A DNA stretch of 64,000 nt. It comes from Sporolactobacillus terrae DSM 11697. GTDB taxonomy: Bacteria > Bacillota > Bacilli > Bacillales > Sporolactobacillaceae. The position numbers and the translations under genes were made by a program. Below are positions 47,589-56,901 of the stretch, piece by piece; the first letter of the stretch is position 1, and every line of letters starts with the position of its first letter. Location: assembly GCF_000648615.1 (NCBI RefSeq), contig NZ_JFZC01000040.1, positions 1-64,000 on the forward strand, written 5' to 3'. A model generated the notes under the pieces. It saw nothing but the letters and a program-made list of their open reading frames with translations. It did not search any database and had not been told where the DNA came from.

Positions 47589-49940
47589 TTGAACGAACAC
47601 GCACTAAGCATTCTCGACTACAAAAAAATTAAACAACAGTTAATGCGCCATACGGCCTCATCACTTGGAAAAGGGCTGATCCATGCGCTCACACCATCAG
47701 GAGAGCTAGATAAAGTCATAGAAATGCAAGAAGCAACCGATGAAGGAGCAACCGTACTGCGTCTCAAGGGTTCCGTACCATTTGGCGGCATTACCGATGT
47801 TCGTCCGGCACTCAAACGATCAAAAATCGGCGGGTTACTGCAAGCCAGAGAGTTGATTGATCTTGCCGACACGATTCGCGGCGCTCGCCTGATGAAGAAG
47901 TTTATTTTGAATTTAATTGAAGATCAAGAACTCGAACTTCCCATTTTACAGGAGTGCACGGAAACGATTGATCCTCCGGGCGAATTAGAACGAAAGATTC
48001 GTCGTGCGATTGATGATCAAGGCGCCGTCATGGATTCGGCAAGTCCTGCGCTTCGGCATATTCGCGGACAGATTCGTACATGTGACAGCCGTGTGAAACA
48101 AAAGCTGGAAAACATCGTCCGTTCGAGCGGAAAAATGCTTTCAGAAACAATCATAACCATTCGAAATGATCGTCAGGTCATCCCGGTCAAACAGCAGTAC
48201 CGTGCTTCGTTTGGCGGTATTGTTCATGATCAGTCTGCTTCCGGAGCCACCTTATTTATTGAACCTCAGGCAATTGTTGACTTGAACAATCAACTGAGTG
48301 AAGCACGAGCAAAGGAGCGCCATGAAATCGAACGGATTTTACGCGCCCTCTCTGAGGAAACCTCCGAGTACGCGGAAGTGATGCTTGAGAACATAGAAGT
48401 ACTGGCGCAATTGGATTTTATCTTTGCCAAAGCCGGTTATGCGCACGAAATCAAAGCAACTCGCCCGAAACTGAACGATCAAGGGATTATTCGGTTGAAA
48501 AAAGCGCGTCATCCGCTCATTGATCGCCAACGTGTCGTTCCGATTGATGTTCTATTTGATGAGCAAACACACGCACTGATCATTACCGGCCCCAATACTG
48601 GCGGGAAAACCGTTTCATTGAAAACAACAGGACTGCTGACGCTCATGGCCCAGTCCGGGCTGCAAATTCCAGTTGATGAAGGATCAGAAGCTAGTGTGTT
48701 CCGTGAAGTATTTGCTGATATTGGCGACGAGCAGTCAATTGAGCAGAGCCTGAGTACTTTTTCTTCACATATGACCAATATTGTTGCGATTTTAAAACGG
48801 GTAGACTTCAACAGTCTTGTTCTTTTTGACGAACTGGGTGCGGGAACCGATCCCCAGGAGGGTGCAGCGCTCTCAATGTCGATTTTAGACGCGGTTTATG
48901 GTAAAGGGGCAACGATTGTCTGCACGACGCACTACAGTGAGTTGAAAGCCTATGCTTACGAGCGGCAAGGCGTGATGAACGCCAGCGTCGAATTCGATGT
49001 CGGAACGTTGAGCCCAACCTATCGATTGCTGCTTGGCGTGCCGGGGCGAAGCAATGCTTTTGAAATCTCTCGAAAATTAGGTCTGCCGGCAGAGATCATT
49101 GCTGGCGCTAAGCTTCAAATCAGCACGGAAACGAATCAGGTCGATAAAATGATTGCCTCACTCGAGCAAAATCGAAAAACCGCAGAGCGCGAAGAAGAGC
49201 GAGCACGCAAGCTGAAGCTCGAGGTTGAGGCACGTGAAGCGGATCTGACCAAAAAGCTCAATGAATTGGAGCGGTCAAAGGAAGAAATTCTTAACAAAGC
49301 GCGTGAAAAGGCAGAACGAGCACTAAGCGGTGCACGGCGTGAGGCAGAAGAAATTATTGAGGAACTGCGTAACTACCAGCACAGCGGCAATGTAAAGGAA
49401 CATCAGCTCATCGATGCCAAAACCAAGCTGACACACGCACTGGATTCATTGCAGCCAAAGGATTCCGATCAAGTCAAGAAACCGGAACAGAAGTTGGATC
49501 GTAGTTTTCATCCTGGCGATACGGTGAAAATTATCAGCTTCGGTCAGGAAGGCTACATTGTCAGCAAAATCAGCGATCAAGACTATTTGGTTCAGGCCGG
49601 GATTCTGAAAATGAATGTGAAAGCAAATGATTTGAAACGGATCAAGGAGAAGAAACAAGCGAAACCAGTCGTGAATGTTCGAACAGCTGCCCAAACCGTC
49701 CGACCGGAACTTGACCTTCGCGGAGAGCGCTATGAAGATGCAATGCGACGCGTCGAGAAATACCTTGACGAAGCCATGCTGGCCGGTTATGCACGCGTCT
49801 CGATTATCCACGGGAAAGGAACGGGGGCGTTGCGAAAAGGCGTCACCAAGTTAATTGACCGTCATCCACGCGTGAAAAACGCGCGACTTGGGTCGCAAGG
49901 TGAAGGCGGAAGCGGTGTCACTGTTGTTGAATTTAAGTGA
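47589..49940 (+). CDS. mutS2: Endonuclease MutS2
   Basis: MutS homologue involved in resolving stalled ribosomes or recombination intermediates, not mismatch repair. The 783 residues show the MutS core and clamp, Walker A GPNTGGKTVSLKT (near 333), Walker B LVLFDELGAGTDP, a long coiled coil (about 515-620), and a C-terminal Smr nuclease domain (LDLRGERYEDA, HGKGTGALR). The start is TTG 47589 behind a GAGGGAGA site; an overlapping ATG at 47585 reads only 15 codons. In B. subtilis fatty-acid oxidation and etf genes follow; here trxA is next. Confidence 0.94.
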   Translation: MNEHALSILDYKKIKQQLMRHTASSLGKGLIHALTPSGELDKVIEMQEATDEGATVLRLKGSVPFGGITDVRPALKRSKIGGLLQARELIDLADTIRGARLMKKFILNLIEDQELELPILQECTETIDPPGELERKIRRAIDDQGAVMDSASPALRHIRGQIRTCDSRVKQKLENIVRSSGKMLSETIITIRNDRQVIPVKQQYRASFGGIVHDQSASGATLFIEPQAIVDLNNQLSEARAKERHEIERILRALSEETSEYAEVMLENIEVLAQLDFIFAKAGYAHEIKATRPKLNDQGIIRLKKARHPLIDRQRVVPIDVLFDEQTHALIITGPNTGGKTVSLKTTGLLTLMAQSGLQIPVDEGSEASVFREVFADIGDEQSIEQSLSTFSSHMTNIVAILKRVDFNSLVLFDELGAGTDPQEGAALSMSILDAVYGKGATIVCTTHYSELKAYAYERQGVMNASVEFDVGTLSPTYRLLLGVPGRSNAFEISRKLGLPAEIIAGAKLQISTETNQVDKMIASLEQNRKTAEREEERARKLKLEVEAREADLTKKLNELERSKEEILNKAREKAERALSGARREAEEIIEELRNYQHSGNVKEHQLIDAKTKLTHALDSLQPKDSDQVKKPEQKLDRSFHPGDTVKIISFGQEGYIVSKISDQDYLVQAGILKMNVKANDLKRIKEKKQAKPVVNVRTAAQTVRPELDLRGERYEDAMRRVEKYLDEAMLAGYARVSIIHGKGTGALRKGVTKLIDRHPRVKNARLGSQGEGGSGVTVVEFK

Positions 49941-49981
49941 TTTAGTGCTCAAGCTGAATAATGGCATCAAATCATTGCACA

Positions 49982-49990
49982 TGCTATACT
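49982..49990 (+). promoter_or_regulatory. Extended -10 upstream of trxA
   Basis: TGCTATACT at 49982-49990 fits TGnTATAAT with one mismatch; no good -35. About 45 bases separate it from the trxA start. Confidence 0.5.
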
Positions 49991-50035
49991 TTGTTTCATA
50001 AGGCATTCTGATTTAATCAAGGAGGTTTTTCTGAA

Positions 50036-50353
50036 ATGGCGATTAGTCAAGTAAACGACGCAAATTTTGCGGATGAAACTTCTAAGGGACTTGTCCTTGC
50101 CGACTTTTGGGCAACTTGGTGCGGACCATGCAAAATGATGGCCCCGGTTCTTGAAGAAGTCGATTCTGAATTAGCGGATAATCTAAAAATTGTGAAGCTG
50201 GATGTTGATGAAAATCAAGCAACAGCAAGCAAATATGGGGTTATGAGTATCCCAACGATGTTCTTGTTCAAAGACGGCGAAGTGGTTGACAAAGTTGTCG
50301 GCTTCCAGCCGAAAGAAGCACTGGCAGAACGGATTAAACAGCACATCGGCTGA
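50036..50353 (+). CDS. trxA: Thioredoxin
   Basis: General protein disulfide reductase. The 105 residues have the redox site WCGPCK (near residues 28-33), the buried Asp in VLADFWAT and cis-Pro in SIPTMFLF. AAGGAGG precedes the ATG. It stands between its own promoter-like element and a terminator, so it can be transcribed alone. Confidence 0.97.
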   Translation: MAISQVNDANFADETSKGLVLADFWATWCGPCKMMAPVLEEVDSELADNLKIVKLDVDENQATASKYGVMSIPTMFLFKDGEVVDKVVGFQPKEALAERIKQHIG

Positions 50354-50375
50354 TTCGAACTGAATGCAACCAAAG

Positions 50376-50420
50376 AAGCCGGGACGATTTGCAGACGCAA
50401 AGCCGCCCCGGCTTTTCTTT
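50376..50420 (+). terminator. Terminator of trxA
   Basis: AAGCCGGG (50376-50383) pairs with CCCGGCTT (50407-50414), followed by TTCTTT. Confidence 0.8.
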
Positions 50421-50469
50421 GCAAGGTCTATGCGTTTGGTCGAGGAAAGCCTGTGAAGCAAATGCTCAT

Positions 50470-50695
50470 ATGCTCGGGCACGCCCGCGAGATTGCACCTT
50501 GTTGATGCAAGCCAGGTGGAGACCCCGCAGGCATTTTGCCAAGAGCCGAGGAGGTTTCCGGACTGCCCGCGGCAAGCGAGCAACCGAAGCGTTGATGCAC
50601 AACCGCAAAGCTACAAACCAACGTCAGCCTGAAAATTAAAAAACCGGCGCATCCTGCGGAAGTAAGCTCGAGCTTGTTGGTTTTTCTAACTGCAG
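50470..50695 (+). repeat. Dispersed intergenic repeat, copy R4
   Basis: Contains GCCGAGGAGGTTTCCGGACT followed by the exact core CCCGCGGCAAGCGAG (50566-50580) and CGAAGCGTTGATG. It then continues to GCATCCTGCGGAAGTAAG (near 50646-50663), which is shared with R3. A CGGGCACGCCCG stretch precedes it. It fills most of the 359-base gap between trxA and uvrC; no gene is present. Confidence 0.8.
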
Positions 50696-50712
50696 TTAAA
50701 GGATGATCATCA

Positions 50713-52497
50713 ATGATAAATGAAAAAATTAAAGAAAAATTGAGCCTTCTTCCCAAACAGCCGGGCTGTTATCAGATGAAGAATAGCCAAGGCGAAATTA
50801 TCTATGTCGGCAAAGCGAAAAACTTATTTAACCGCGTACATTCGTATTTCAGCGGGTCTCACGATGCCAAAACACAGCGTCTGGTTGCTGATATTGCCGA
50901 TTTTGAATATATCGTGGTCTCATCAGAAATTGAATCATTGCTTCTAGAGATTAATTTGATTAAAAAGTACGAGCCGCGTTACAACATCATGCTCAAGGAT
51001 GATAAAAGCTATCCCTATATTAAATTAACTTCTGAAAAGTATCCGCGGCTGATCATCACACGTAAAGTCAATCGCAAGAGTGGCAAGTATTTTGGCCCGT
51101 ACCCGAACGTCACCGCAGCGAATGAAACGAAGCGGCTTCTGGATCATCTCTATCCGCTGCGAAAATGCCGTACCTTGCCGAACCGCGTCTGTCTTTATTA
51201 TCATATCGGCCAATGCCTAGCCCCTTGCGTCAACGAAATTCCTCCAGAAACCTACAGGACGATGGCAGAGGAGATCACCCGATTTCTTAACGGCGGGGGT
51301 TATAAGGACGTGAAGAGGAAACTGAAGCAGGAAATGCTGGAAGCTTCCGATCAACTCAACTTCGAGAAGGCAAAAGAGCTGCGCGATCAGATCAATAATA
51401 TTGAAACGGTCATGGAAAAACAGAAAATTATTTTTAATGATCTGGATGATCGTGACGTTTTCGGTTACTCCTTTGACAAAGGCTGGATGTGTGTCCAAGT
51501 CTTTTTCATGCGCCAAGGCAAGCTGATTGAACGAAAAGTATCTCTTTTTCCTTTCTATCAGGAACCGGAAGAAGATTTTCTAACATTTATCGGTCAATTT
51601 TACAGCCATCAGAATCATTTGAAGCCGAAAGAAGTGCTGATTCCGCAATCGGTGGACCGAGCGTTAATCGCGCAAATGCTGGAAACCGATGTAATCCAAC
51701 CACAGCGCGGACGAAAAAAAGATTTGGTTGAAATGGCCGTAAAAAATGCACGCATTGCGTTGAAAGAAAAATTTGCACTGATTGAACGTGATGAAAATCG
51801 GACCATTGGCGCGGTCGAACAGTTGGGCGAAGCGCTCGATATGCCGGCGCCGCGCCGCATTGAAACCTTTGACAATTCAAACATTCAAGGGGCAGATCCG
51901 GTTTCAGCGATGGTTGTTTTTGAAGATGGCCGTCCAAAGAAAAGCGACTATCGCAAGTATCGGATCAAGACGGTGAATGGGCCGGACGACTTTGCGACCA
52001 TGCGTGAGGTTGTGCGCCGCCGCTACGGACGCCTCCTAAAAGAAAATAGGCCGCTGCCGGATCTGATTTTAATTGATGGAGGCAAAGGCCAGTTATCCGC
52101 AGCGATTGATGTGCTGGAAAATGAATTTGGTCTGTATATTCCGGTAGCCGGGTTGGCAAAAGATGAAAAGCATCGCACGGCGCAACTGGTGGTCGGCGAA
52201 CCGTCGCAGCCGGTTCCGCTTCCCCGTAACAGTCAGGCGTTCTATCTGCTGCAGCGCATTCAAGATGAAGTCCACCGATTTGCGATTACGTTCCACCGCC
52301 AGCTTCGGGCGAAAGCGATGATTCATTCGCTCCTTGACGATATTCCGGGAATTGGAAATCAGCGAAAACAGATGCTGCTGCGAAAATTTGGTTCGATGAA
52401 AAAAATTCGAGAAGCGAGCAGAGAGGAACTGCATGAGGCAGGGCTTCCGGAGAAAGTTGCTGAATCGGTGCGTACTTATTTGGATCAGAACGATTAA
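50713..52497 (+). CDS. uvrC: Excinuclease ABC subunit C
   Basis: Makes the two incisions in nucleotide excision repair. The 594 residues hold the GIY-YIG domain (PGCYQMKN ... [10 protein letters not shown], residues 16-40), a four-Cys-like stretch near 155-172, the UvrB-binding UVR motif (about 205-230), the RNase H-like 5' nuclease ([18 protein letters not shown] near 388) and C-terminal helix-hairpin-helix motifs. AAAGGA precedes the ATG. Confidence 0.96.
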   Translation: MINEKIKEKLSLLPKQPGCYQMKNSQGEIIYVGKAKNLFNRVHSYFSGSHDAKTQRLVADIADFEYIVVSSEIESLLLEINLIKKYEPRYNIMLKDDKSYPYIKLTSEKYPRLIITRKVNRKSGKYFGPYPNVTAANETKRLLDHLYPLRKCRTLPNRVCLYYHIGQCLAPCVNEIPPETYRTMAEEITRFLNGGGYKDVKRKLKQEMLEASDQLNFEKAKELRDQINNIETVMEKQKIIFNDLDDRDVFGYSFDKGWMCVQVFFMRQGKLIERKVSLFPFYQEPEEDFLTFIGQFYSHQNHLKPKEVLIPQSVDRALIAQMLETDVIQPQRGRKKDLVEMAVKNARIALKEKFALIERDENRTIGAVEQLGEALDMPAPRRIETFDNSNIQGADPVSAMVVFEDGRPKKSDYRKYRIKTVNGPDDFATMREVVRRRYGRLLKENRPLPDLILIDGGKGQLSAAIDVLENEFGLYIPVAGLAKDEKHRTAQLVVGEPSQPVPLPRNSQAFYLLQRIQDEVHRFAITFHRQLRAKAMIHSLLDDIPGIGNQRKQMLLRKFGSMKKIREASREELHEAGLPEKVAESVRTYLDQND

Positions 52498-52503
52498 AAG
52501 GTA

Positions 52504-52532
52504 TTGTTTCGGCGGTTGAGGTTTGTTATAAT
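52504..52532 (+). promoter_or_regulatory. Sigma-A promoter of lysC
   Basis: TTGTTT (52504-52509), 17 bases, and extended -10 TGTTATAAT (52524-52532). It begins 7 bases after the uvrC stop. Confidence 0.82.
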
Positions 52533-52554
52533 TTCCATAACTTAATTTTTCAAA

Positions 52555-52815
52555 TATCTGAAGTGATAGAGGAGCAGTCTTCATCAGTAGGCCGCGCGAG
52601 AAGCATGAACTTTTATGAACGCGTCCGGAAGGGAAGTCTGCCGAAGCGGGAACGGATTCATGTCCGTTCCGGGCTGGACCTGCATTGAATAAATGCAGAG
52701 CTGTCACACTTGAAGGGGCTATTGCCTTGACGAAGTAGTGTGGAGAACTATCTCAGCATGTTGAAAAACGATTGACTGTTCAACAGCGGGGATTTTCTCG
52801 CTGTTCTTTTTGTCA
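52555..52815 (+). promoter_or_regulatory. Lysine riboswitch (L box) with terminator
   Basis: The aptamer spans about 52561-52760. It shares with the B. subtilis lysC L box the blocks GATAGAGG, GAAGGG...GCCGAAGC, GCATTGAATAAATGCA and GAGCTGTCA, and the closing CTATCTC. A terminator follows (AACAGCG 52782-52788 with CGCTGTT 52799-52805, then a T-run). Lysine binding is expected to favour termination before lysC. It accounts for most of the gap 52498-52934. Confidence 0.93.
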
Positions 52816-52934
52816 CTGCAGATCTTGATGAATAAGGAGTCATCGCTTATCAGAGAGATCCCAAAGCTTCTTGAGAGAGGATCCGGAAAAGCGAAATGAA
52901 AAATGCCGGTCAGCGTTTAAAGGAGCGAGTTTAG

Positions 52935-54167
52935 GTGGCTTTAACAGTAATGAAATTTGGCGGAACCTCCGTCGCATCGGTGGAACGGCTGCAGAAGGTA
53001 GCGGATAAAGTCATTAAGAAAAAAGAAGCCGGCGATCAAGTGATCGTGGTTGTTTCTGCCATGGGGAAAACAACCGATCAGTTGGTCTCTATGGCCGGCG
53101 AGATTTCTGATCGGCCGTCAACACGGGAAATGGATGTGCTTTTGTCAACGGGTGAACAGGTGACCATTGCTTTACTGTCAATGGTGCTGAACGAACGCGG
53201 CCATAAAGCGATCTCATACACGGGTTGGCAGGCTGGAATCAAGACGGAAGCGGTTCACGAAAATGCACGGATTGCATCGATTGACACCTCCCTGATCCGT
53301 CCACAATTAAATGAAGGCTCAATCATCATCATCGCAGGTTTTCAAGGCGTCACCGAAACTGGCGACATTACAACATTGGGCCGCGGCGGTTCAGACACAT
53401 CGGCAGTAGCGATTGCCGAAGCATTCGCTGCGAAGCGCTGTGAAATATACACAGATGTGACCGGTGTCTTCACGACCGATCCGCGCTTCGTGAAAAAGGC
53501 GCGAAAACTTAAGGAAATCAGTTACGATGAGATGCTCGAGATGGCTTACCTTGGAGCGGGCGTCCTTCATCCGCGGGCGGTTGAGTACGCAAAAAACAGT
53601 CATCTTGAACTCGTCGTGTGCTCCTCATTTACCGATGAGGAAGGCACGGTCATTAAGGAGGAAGTATCAATGGAAACGAGTAAGTCGGTTCGTGGACTCG
53701 CTTTTGAAAAAAATGTTACCAAAGTGACATTGCTTGGACTGCCGAATAATGTGTCGGCGGTCTCGCGCGTTTTTGATACAATTGCAGATAAAAAGATCAA
53801 TATCGACGTCATTGTGCAGAATGTGCTTGATGAAGCGCGAACAAACCTGTCTTTTACCGTTGATCATGAACTTCTGGAAGAGACATTGGATGTTCTCCGT
53901 GGAAGCGAAAAAGAACTGGGCTATCAGCAGCTGATCTATGAATCGGAATTGGCCAAGTTGTCGATCGTCGGCTCAGGCATGGCCTCTAACCCAGGGGTTG
54001 CAGCAGAAATGTTCCATGCGCTCGCCAGCCAAAAGATTAAGATTAAAATGATCAGCACATCGGAGATCAAAGTCTCAACAATCATTGATGAGGCCAAGTT
54101 GATTGAAGCGCTTGACACACTTCATGAAACCTTCCACTTGTCGGAGGAAGAGTCGGTCAGCCTTTGA
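52935..54167 (+). CDS. lysC: Aspartokinase (lysine-sensitive type, alpha and beta)
   Basis: Phosphorylates aspartate, the entry to lysine, diaminopimelate, threonine and methionine synthesis. The 410 residues comprise the kinase domain (KFGGTSVAS at 7-15; GRGGSDTSAVAIA near 155) and two C-terminal ACT domains (about 255-405). GTG 52935 follows GGAG. As in B. subtilis aspartokinase II, a beta subunit is probably made from an internal in-frame start at 53670. The upstream lysine riboswitch argues for the lysine-regulated isozyme. Confidence 0.95.
   Translation: MALTVMKFGGTSVASVERLQKVADKVIKKKEAGDQVIVVVSAMGKTTDQLVSMAGEISDRPSTREMDVLLSTGEQVTIALLSMVLNERGHKAISYTGWQAGIKTEAVHENARIASIDTSLIRPQLNEGSIIIIAGFQGVTETGDITTLGRGGSDTSAVAIAEAFAAKRCEIYTDVTGVFTTDPRFVKKARKLKEISYDEMLEMAYLGAGVLHPRAVEYAKNSHLELVVCSSFTDEEGTVIKEEVSMETSKSVRGLAFEKNVTKVTLLGLPNNVSAVSRVFDTIADKKINIDVIVQNVLDEARTNLSFTVDHELLEETLDVLRGSEKELGYQQLIYESELAKLSIVGSGMASNPGVAAEMFHALASQKIKIKMISTSEIKVSTIIDEAKLIEALDTLHETFHLSEEESVSL
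53655..54167 (+). CDS. lysC: Internal start for aspartokinase beta subunit
   Basis: AAGGAGG at 53655-53661 lies 8 bases before ATG 53670 (codon 246 of lysC, in frame). This gives a 165-residue product covering the two ACT domains. B. subtilis lysC makes such a beta chain of about the same size from an internal start, forming an alpha2-beta2 enzyme. The ribosome site is unusually perfect for an internal coding position. Coding bases begin at 53670. Confidence 0.8.
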   Translation, partial: KEEVSMETSKSVRGLAFEKNVTKVTLLGLPNNVSAVSRVFDTIADKKINIDVIVQNVLDEARTNLSFTVDHELLEETLDVLRGSEKELGYQQLIYESELAKLSIVGSGMASNPGVAAEMFHALASQKIKIKMISTSEIKVSTIIDEAKLIEALDTLHETFHLSEEESVSL

Positions 54168-54198
54168 TCTGAATACAATGAAACGATTCGATGCAAAT

Positions 54199-54237
54199 AA
54201 TCCCCCGAGGATGTGACCCATTCTCGGGGGATTTTGA
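54199..54237. terminator. Terminator between lysC and yslB
   Basis: AATCCCCCGAG (54199-54209) pairs perfectly with CTCGGGGGATT (54223-54233), followed by TTG. Convergent genes flank it. Confidence 0.88.
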
Positions 54238-54257
54238 TTGTTTTTGGAAGCAACAGA

Positions 54258-54725
54258 TCATTCATTGTTATGTACATGATCCTTTGCATCCCATTTCACT
54301 TGAAAAACAATCTTTTTTTGACGACCATTTTTCACTTCCATATAGGTTTCCGCGACGCAGCCGGTTTGATGCTGGATTTGTTCAGCAATAAATCCGGATT
54401 CAAGTGAAAAGCTGTCTGTGTTTGGGAAATCCTTAATCCGCGCTTCAACAAGTGCGGAGCTGCATTCAAACGTCGTTTTATTTTTTGATTGACTGACTTG
54501 CTGCAAATGCCCCCATCCGGCGCGAGTAAAAAAGTCGATGATTTGCTGCTCATTTTCGAGTGGATACCGTCTGGCGAGCTTACGACCGGACCAGTACAAG
54601 ATTGGAGCAGTTTCCTTGTTCAGAAGTTCTGGAATTAATAAATTTCGAATCAATTCATAACCAAAAGCCGGTACGGTCGCGTCACCGTAGTGCTCCGGCT
54701 GTGGACAGGTTTCATTTCTCGTCAT
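54258..54725 (-). CDS. yslB: YslB-family protein (DUF2507)
   Basis: A 155-residue cytoplasmic protein of the DUF2507 family, in the same position as B. subtilis yslB next to lysC. It carries the family blocks GYELIRNLLIPELLN and ILYWSGRKLARRYPL and resembles V4R-type ligand-binding domains in length. No enzymatic motif; function unknown. It is a single minus-strand gene. Confidence 0.88.
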   Translation of the reverse strand: MTRNETCPQPEHYGDATVPAFGYELIRNLLIPELLNKETAPILYWSGRKLARRYPLENEQQIIDFFTRAGWGHLQQVSQSKNKTTFECSSALVEARIKDFPNTDSFSLESGFIAEQIQHQTGCVAETYMEVKNGRQKKIVFQVKWDAKDHVHNNE

Positions 54726-54945
54726 CTTCTATCCCTCCACAAACTATTATAACGGTCTTTTCGCTGTTTCACTATGAAAGAATGATGCGCTGCACAGTTT
54801 ATTTTTTATGATGTTCTCGTCTTTTTCTTTTAGGGGGAGAACTTCTAAATTGTGTTTCACAATCAAGCACATGTCAAGAAATGATTCACAAAATCAGCCG
54901 AATGTGCAAAACTAAAGACAGTAACAAGAAAGGATTGAGAGATGA

Positions 54946-56334
54946 ATGAACGATCGAGTGGAGCATGATACTTTGGGTGAAGTGAGCGTCCCTGCAGAAC
55001 GTCTGTGGGCTGCACAAACGCAAAGAAGCAAGGATCATTTTAAGATCGGATGGGAAAAAATGCCGCTGGAAATCGTCCGAGCCTTCGCAATCCTGAAAAA
55101 AGCAGCGGCGATTGCCAATCAAAAGCTTACGCTTCTAGATTCGGATAAAGCCGAAGCCATTGCGGAAGCAGCAGATGAAGTGATTGACGGAAAGTGGGAT
55201 GAAGAGTTTCCCCTTGTTGTGTGGCAAACCGGAAGCGGAACCCAGTCAAATATGAATATGAATGAAGTGCTGGCCAATCGTGCCAGTCAGCTTCTTAAGG
55301 CAAAAGGGATTGATCAGCACGTACACCCCAATGATGATGTAAACAAAGCACAAAGCTCCAATGATACATTTCCTACGGCTTTACATATCGCTGCTGTTCA
55401 AGCGGTTGAAGACCATGTCCTTCCTGCACTGGATGAACTGCAAACCATTCTGGATCAAAAAGCCGCAGAATTCAGCGACATCGTGAAAATTGGCCGTACC
55501 CATCTTCAAGATGCAGTGCCTCTGACCGTAGGACAGGAAATCAGTGGATGGGCGTACATGCTGAAGGAGTCAAAGGTGCTGATCGAAAATACGCTTGATC
55601 ATTTGAAGAGTTTGGCGATCGGCGGAACAGCGGTAGGCACCGGACTGAACGCACCGGCATCATTTGGCGACCAGGCTGCTGAGGAAATCAGTACAATTAC
55701 AGGCAAGAAATTCCACGCTTCTGCGAACAAGTTTCACGCCTTGACCAGTCATGATGCCGTCGTTGCCGCTCACGGCGCATTAAAGGCACTTGCGGCTGAT
55801 TTGATGAAGATCGCCAATGATGTGCGCTGGCTGGCGAGCGGACCGCGCTGCGGACTTGGCGAATTGGAAATTCCAGCGAATGAACCGGGCAGCTCGATTA
55901 TGCCAGGAAAGGTCAATCCGACACAAGCCGAAGCCGTAACGATGGTTGCTGTTCAAGTCATGGGAAACGATGCGGCAATCGGTTTTGCAGCGAGTCAAGG
56001 CAATTTTGAGCTCAATGTATTTAAACCGGTGATTGGCTATAATTTTCTCCAATCCACGAAACTGCTTGGTGATGTGATGCATTCCTTTGCCGCTCATTGC
56101 GCTGCAGGAATCAAGGTAAACAAAGAACAAATCGATTATTTTCTGCATCATTCTTTAATGCTGGTCACTGCGCTTAATCCGAAGATCGGCTATGAAAAAG
56201 CGGCGAAAATTTCTAAATTAGCCCATCGAGAGGGGATCAGCCTTCGCGATGCGGCAATTAAACTGGGCATTTTAAGCGGTGAAGCTTTTGATGCACTGGT
56301 TAAACCGGAGCAGATGGTTCACCCGCACCAATAA
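54946..56334 (+). CDS. fumC: Fumarate hydratase, class II
   Basis: Interconverts fumarate and malate without a metal cofactor. The 462 residues carry the superfamily signature [16 protein letters not shown] (Ser of the loop is the catalytic base region), [17 protein letters not shown] and [16 protein letters not shown]. Length and motifs exclude aspartase only partly, but the [10 protein letters not shown] block favours fumarase. AAAGGA precedes the ATG. It occupies the place of sdhCAB in B. subtilis order (yslB-sdhCAB-gerE). Confidence 0.9.
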   Translation: MNDRVEHDTLGEVSVPAERLWAAQTQRSKDHFKIGWEKMPLEIVRAFAILKKAAAIANQKLTLLDSDKAEAIAEAADEVIDGKWDEEFPLVVWQTGSGTQSNMNMNEVLANRASQLLKAKGIDQHVHPNDDVNKAQSSNDTFPTALHIAAVQAVEDHVLPALDELQTILDQKAAEFSDIVKIGRTHLQDAVPLTVGQEISGWAYMLKESKVLIENTLDHLKSLAIGGTAVGTGLNAPASFGDQAAEEISTITGKKFHASANKFHALTSHDAVVAAHGALKALAADLMKIANDVRWLASGPRCGLGELEIPANEPGSSIMPGKVNPTQAEAVTMVAVQVMGNDAAIGFAASQGNFELNVFKPVIGYNFLQSTKLLGDVMHSFAAHCAAGIKVNKEQIDYFLHHSLMLVTALNPKIGYEKAAKISKLAHREGISLRDAAIKLGILSGEAFDALVKPEQMVHPHQ

Positions 56335-56383
56335 TCGTCCCAAGAACGTTTCATGTAACTTTGCGTAAAATAATCAATCTGCG

Positions 56384-56411
56384 CACGCATCGTGCCTCAC
56401 GTCATAAACTG
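56384..56411 (+). promoter_or_regulatory. Candidate sigma-K promoter of gerE
   Basis: CACG at 56384-56387, 16-base spacing, CATAaacTG at 56403-56411 approximates the sigma-K pattern mACm / CATAnnnTA. B. subtilis gerE is transcribed by sigma-K in the mother cell. Confidence 0.4.
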
Positions 56412-56466
56412 TAAGTGACTAAAAGCCTTTCCCGCCCGCTCTTCTGCTGAGCAAGGAGGGGGAAAT

Positions 56467-56691
56467 TTGAAAGAAGAATACCACCGTCCAAAACCATTGC
56501 TGACGAAGAGAGAACGAGAAGTTTTCGAACTTCTCGTTCAAGACAAGACAACACGCGACATAGCAAAAGAACTCTTCATCAGTGAAAAAACAGTTCGGAA
56601 CCATATCTCGAACACCATGCAGAAATTAGGTGTGAAGGGACGCTCCCAAGCGGTTGTCGAACTTTTGAGACTCGGAGAACTCAAATTATAG
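56467..56691 (+). CDS. gerE: Spore coat gene regulator GerE
   Basis: Late mother-cell transcription factor controlling spore coat genes with sigma-K. The 74 residues equal the B. subtilis length. The LuxR-type helix-turn-helix is nearly identical (LTKREREVFELLVQDKTT, SEKTVRNHISN, KLGVKGRSQAVVELL; quoted in parts). TTG 56467 follows AAGGAGG (56453-56459) by 7 bases. It is strong evidence that the organism forms endospores with a GerE-dependent coat program. Confidence 0.97.
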   Translation: MKEEYHRPKPLLTKREREVFELLVQDKTTRDIAKELFISEKTVRNHISNTMQKLGVKGRSQAVVELLRLGELKL

Positions 56692-56732
56692 CAGCTGCCG
56701 GTTCCTGAATAAGGGCCGGCTGTTGTTTTTTA
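56692..56732 (+). terminator. Candidate terminator of gerE
   Basis: GCCGG and CCGGC arms with an imperfect outer stem (CAGC/GCTG), followed by TTGTTTTTTA. Confidence 0.6.
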
Positions 56733-56746
56733 TTTAAAAATAAATA

Positions 56747-56791
56747 GAGAACTTTTTAGCGTATAATAGGGGACAGCGCTAAAAAGCTCTC
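56747..56791. repeat. 15-bp inverted repeat with TATAAT in the loop
   Basis: GAGAACTTTTTAGCG (56747-56761) and CGCTAAAAAGCTCTC (56777-56791) pair with one mismatch around a 15-base loop that starts with TATAAT. No T-run follows. It may be an operator or a remnant of a mobile element end. From 56792 to 56901 nothing else is recognised. Confidence 0.6.
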
Positions 56792-56901
56792 TGATAAATG
56801 ATGGTGCGATGAACTTTATCTATTTAAATACGGGCATTAGCCTTGCTTTTCTGTAAGCGGCGTGCTGTCCTCATAGCATGCGCTTTGTTTGCCGGATTCG
56901 A

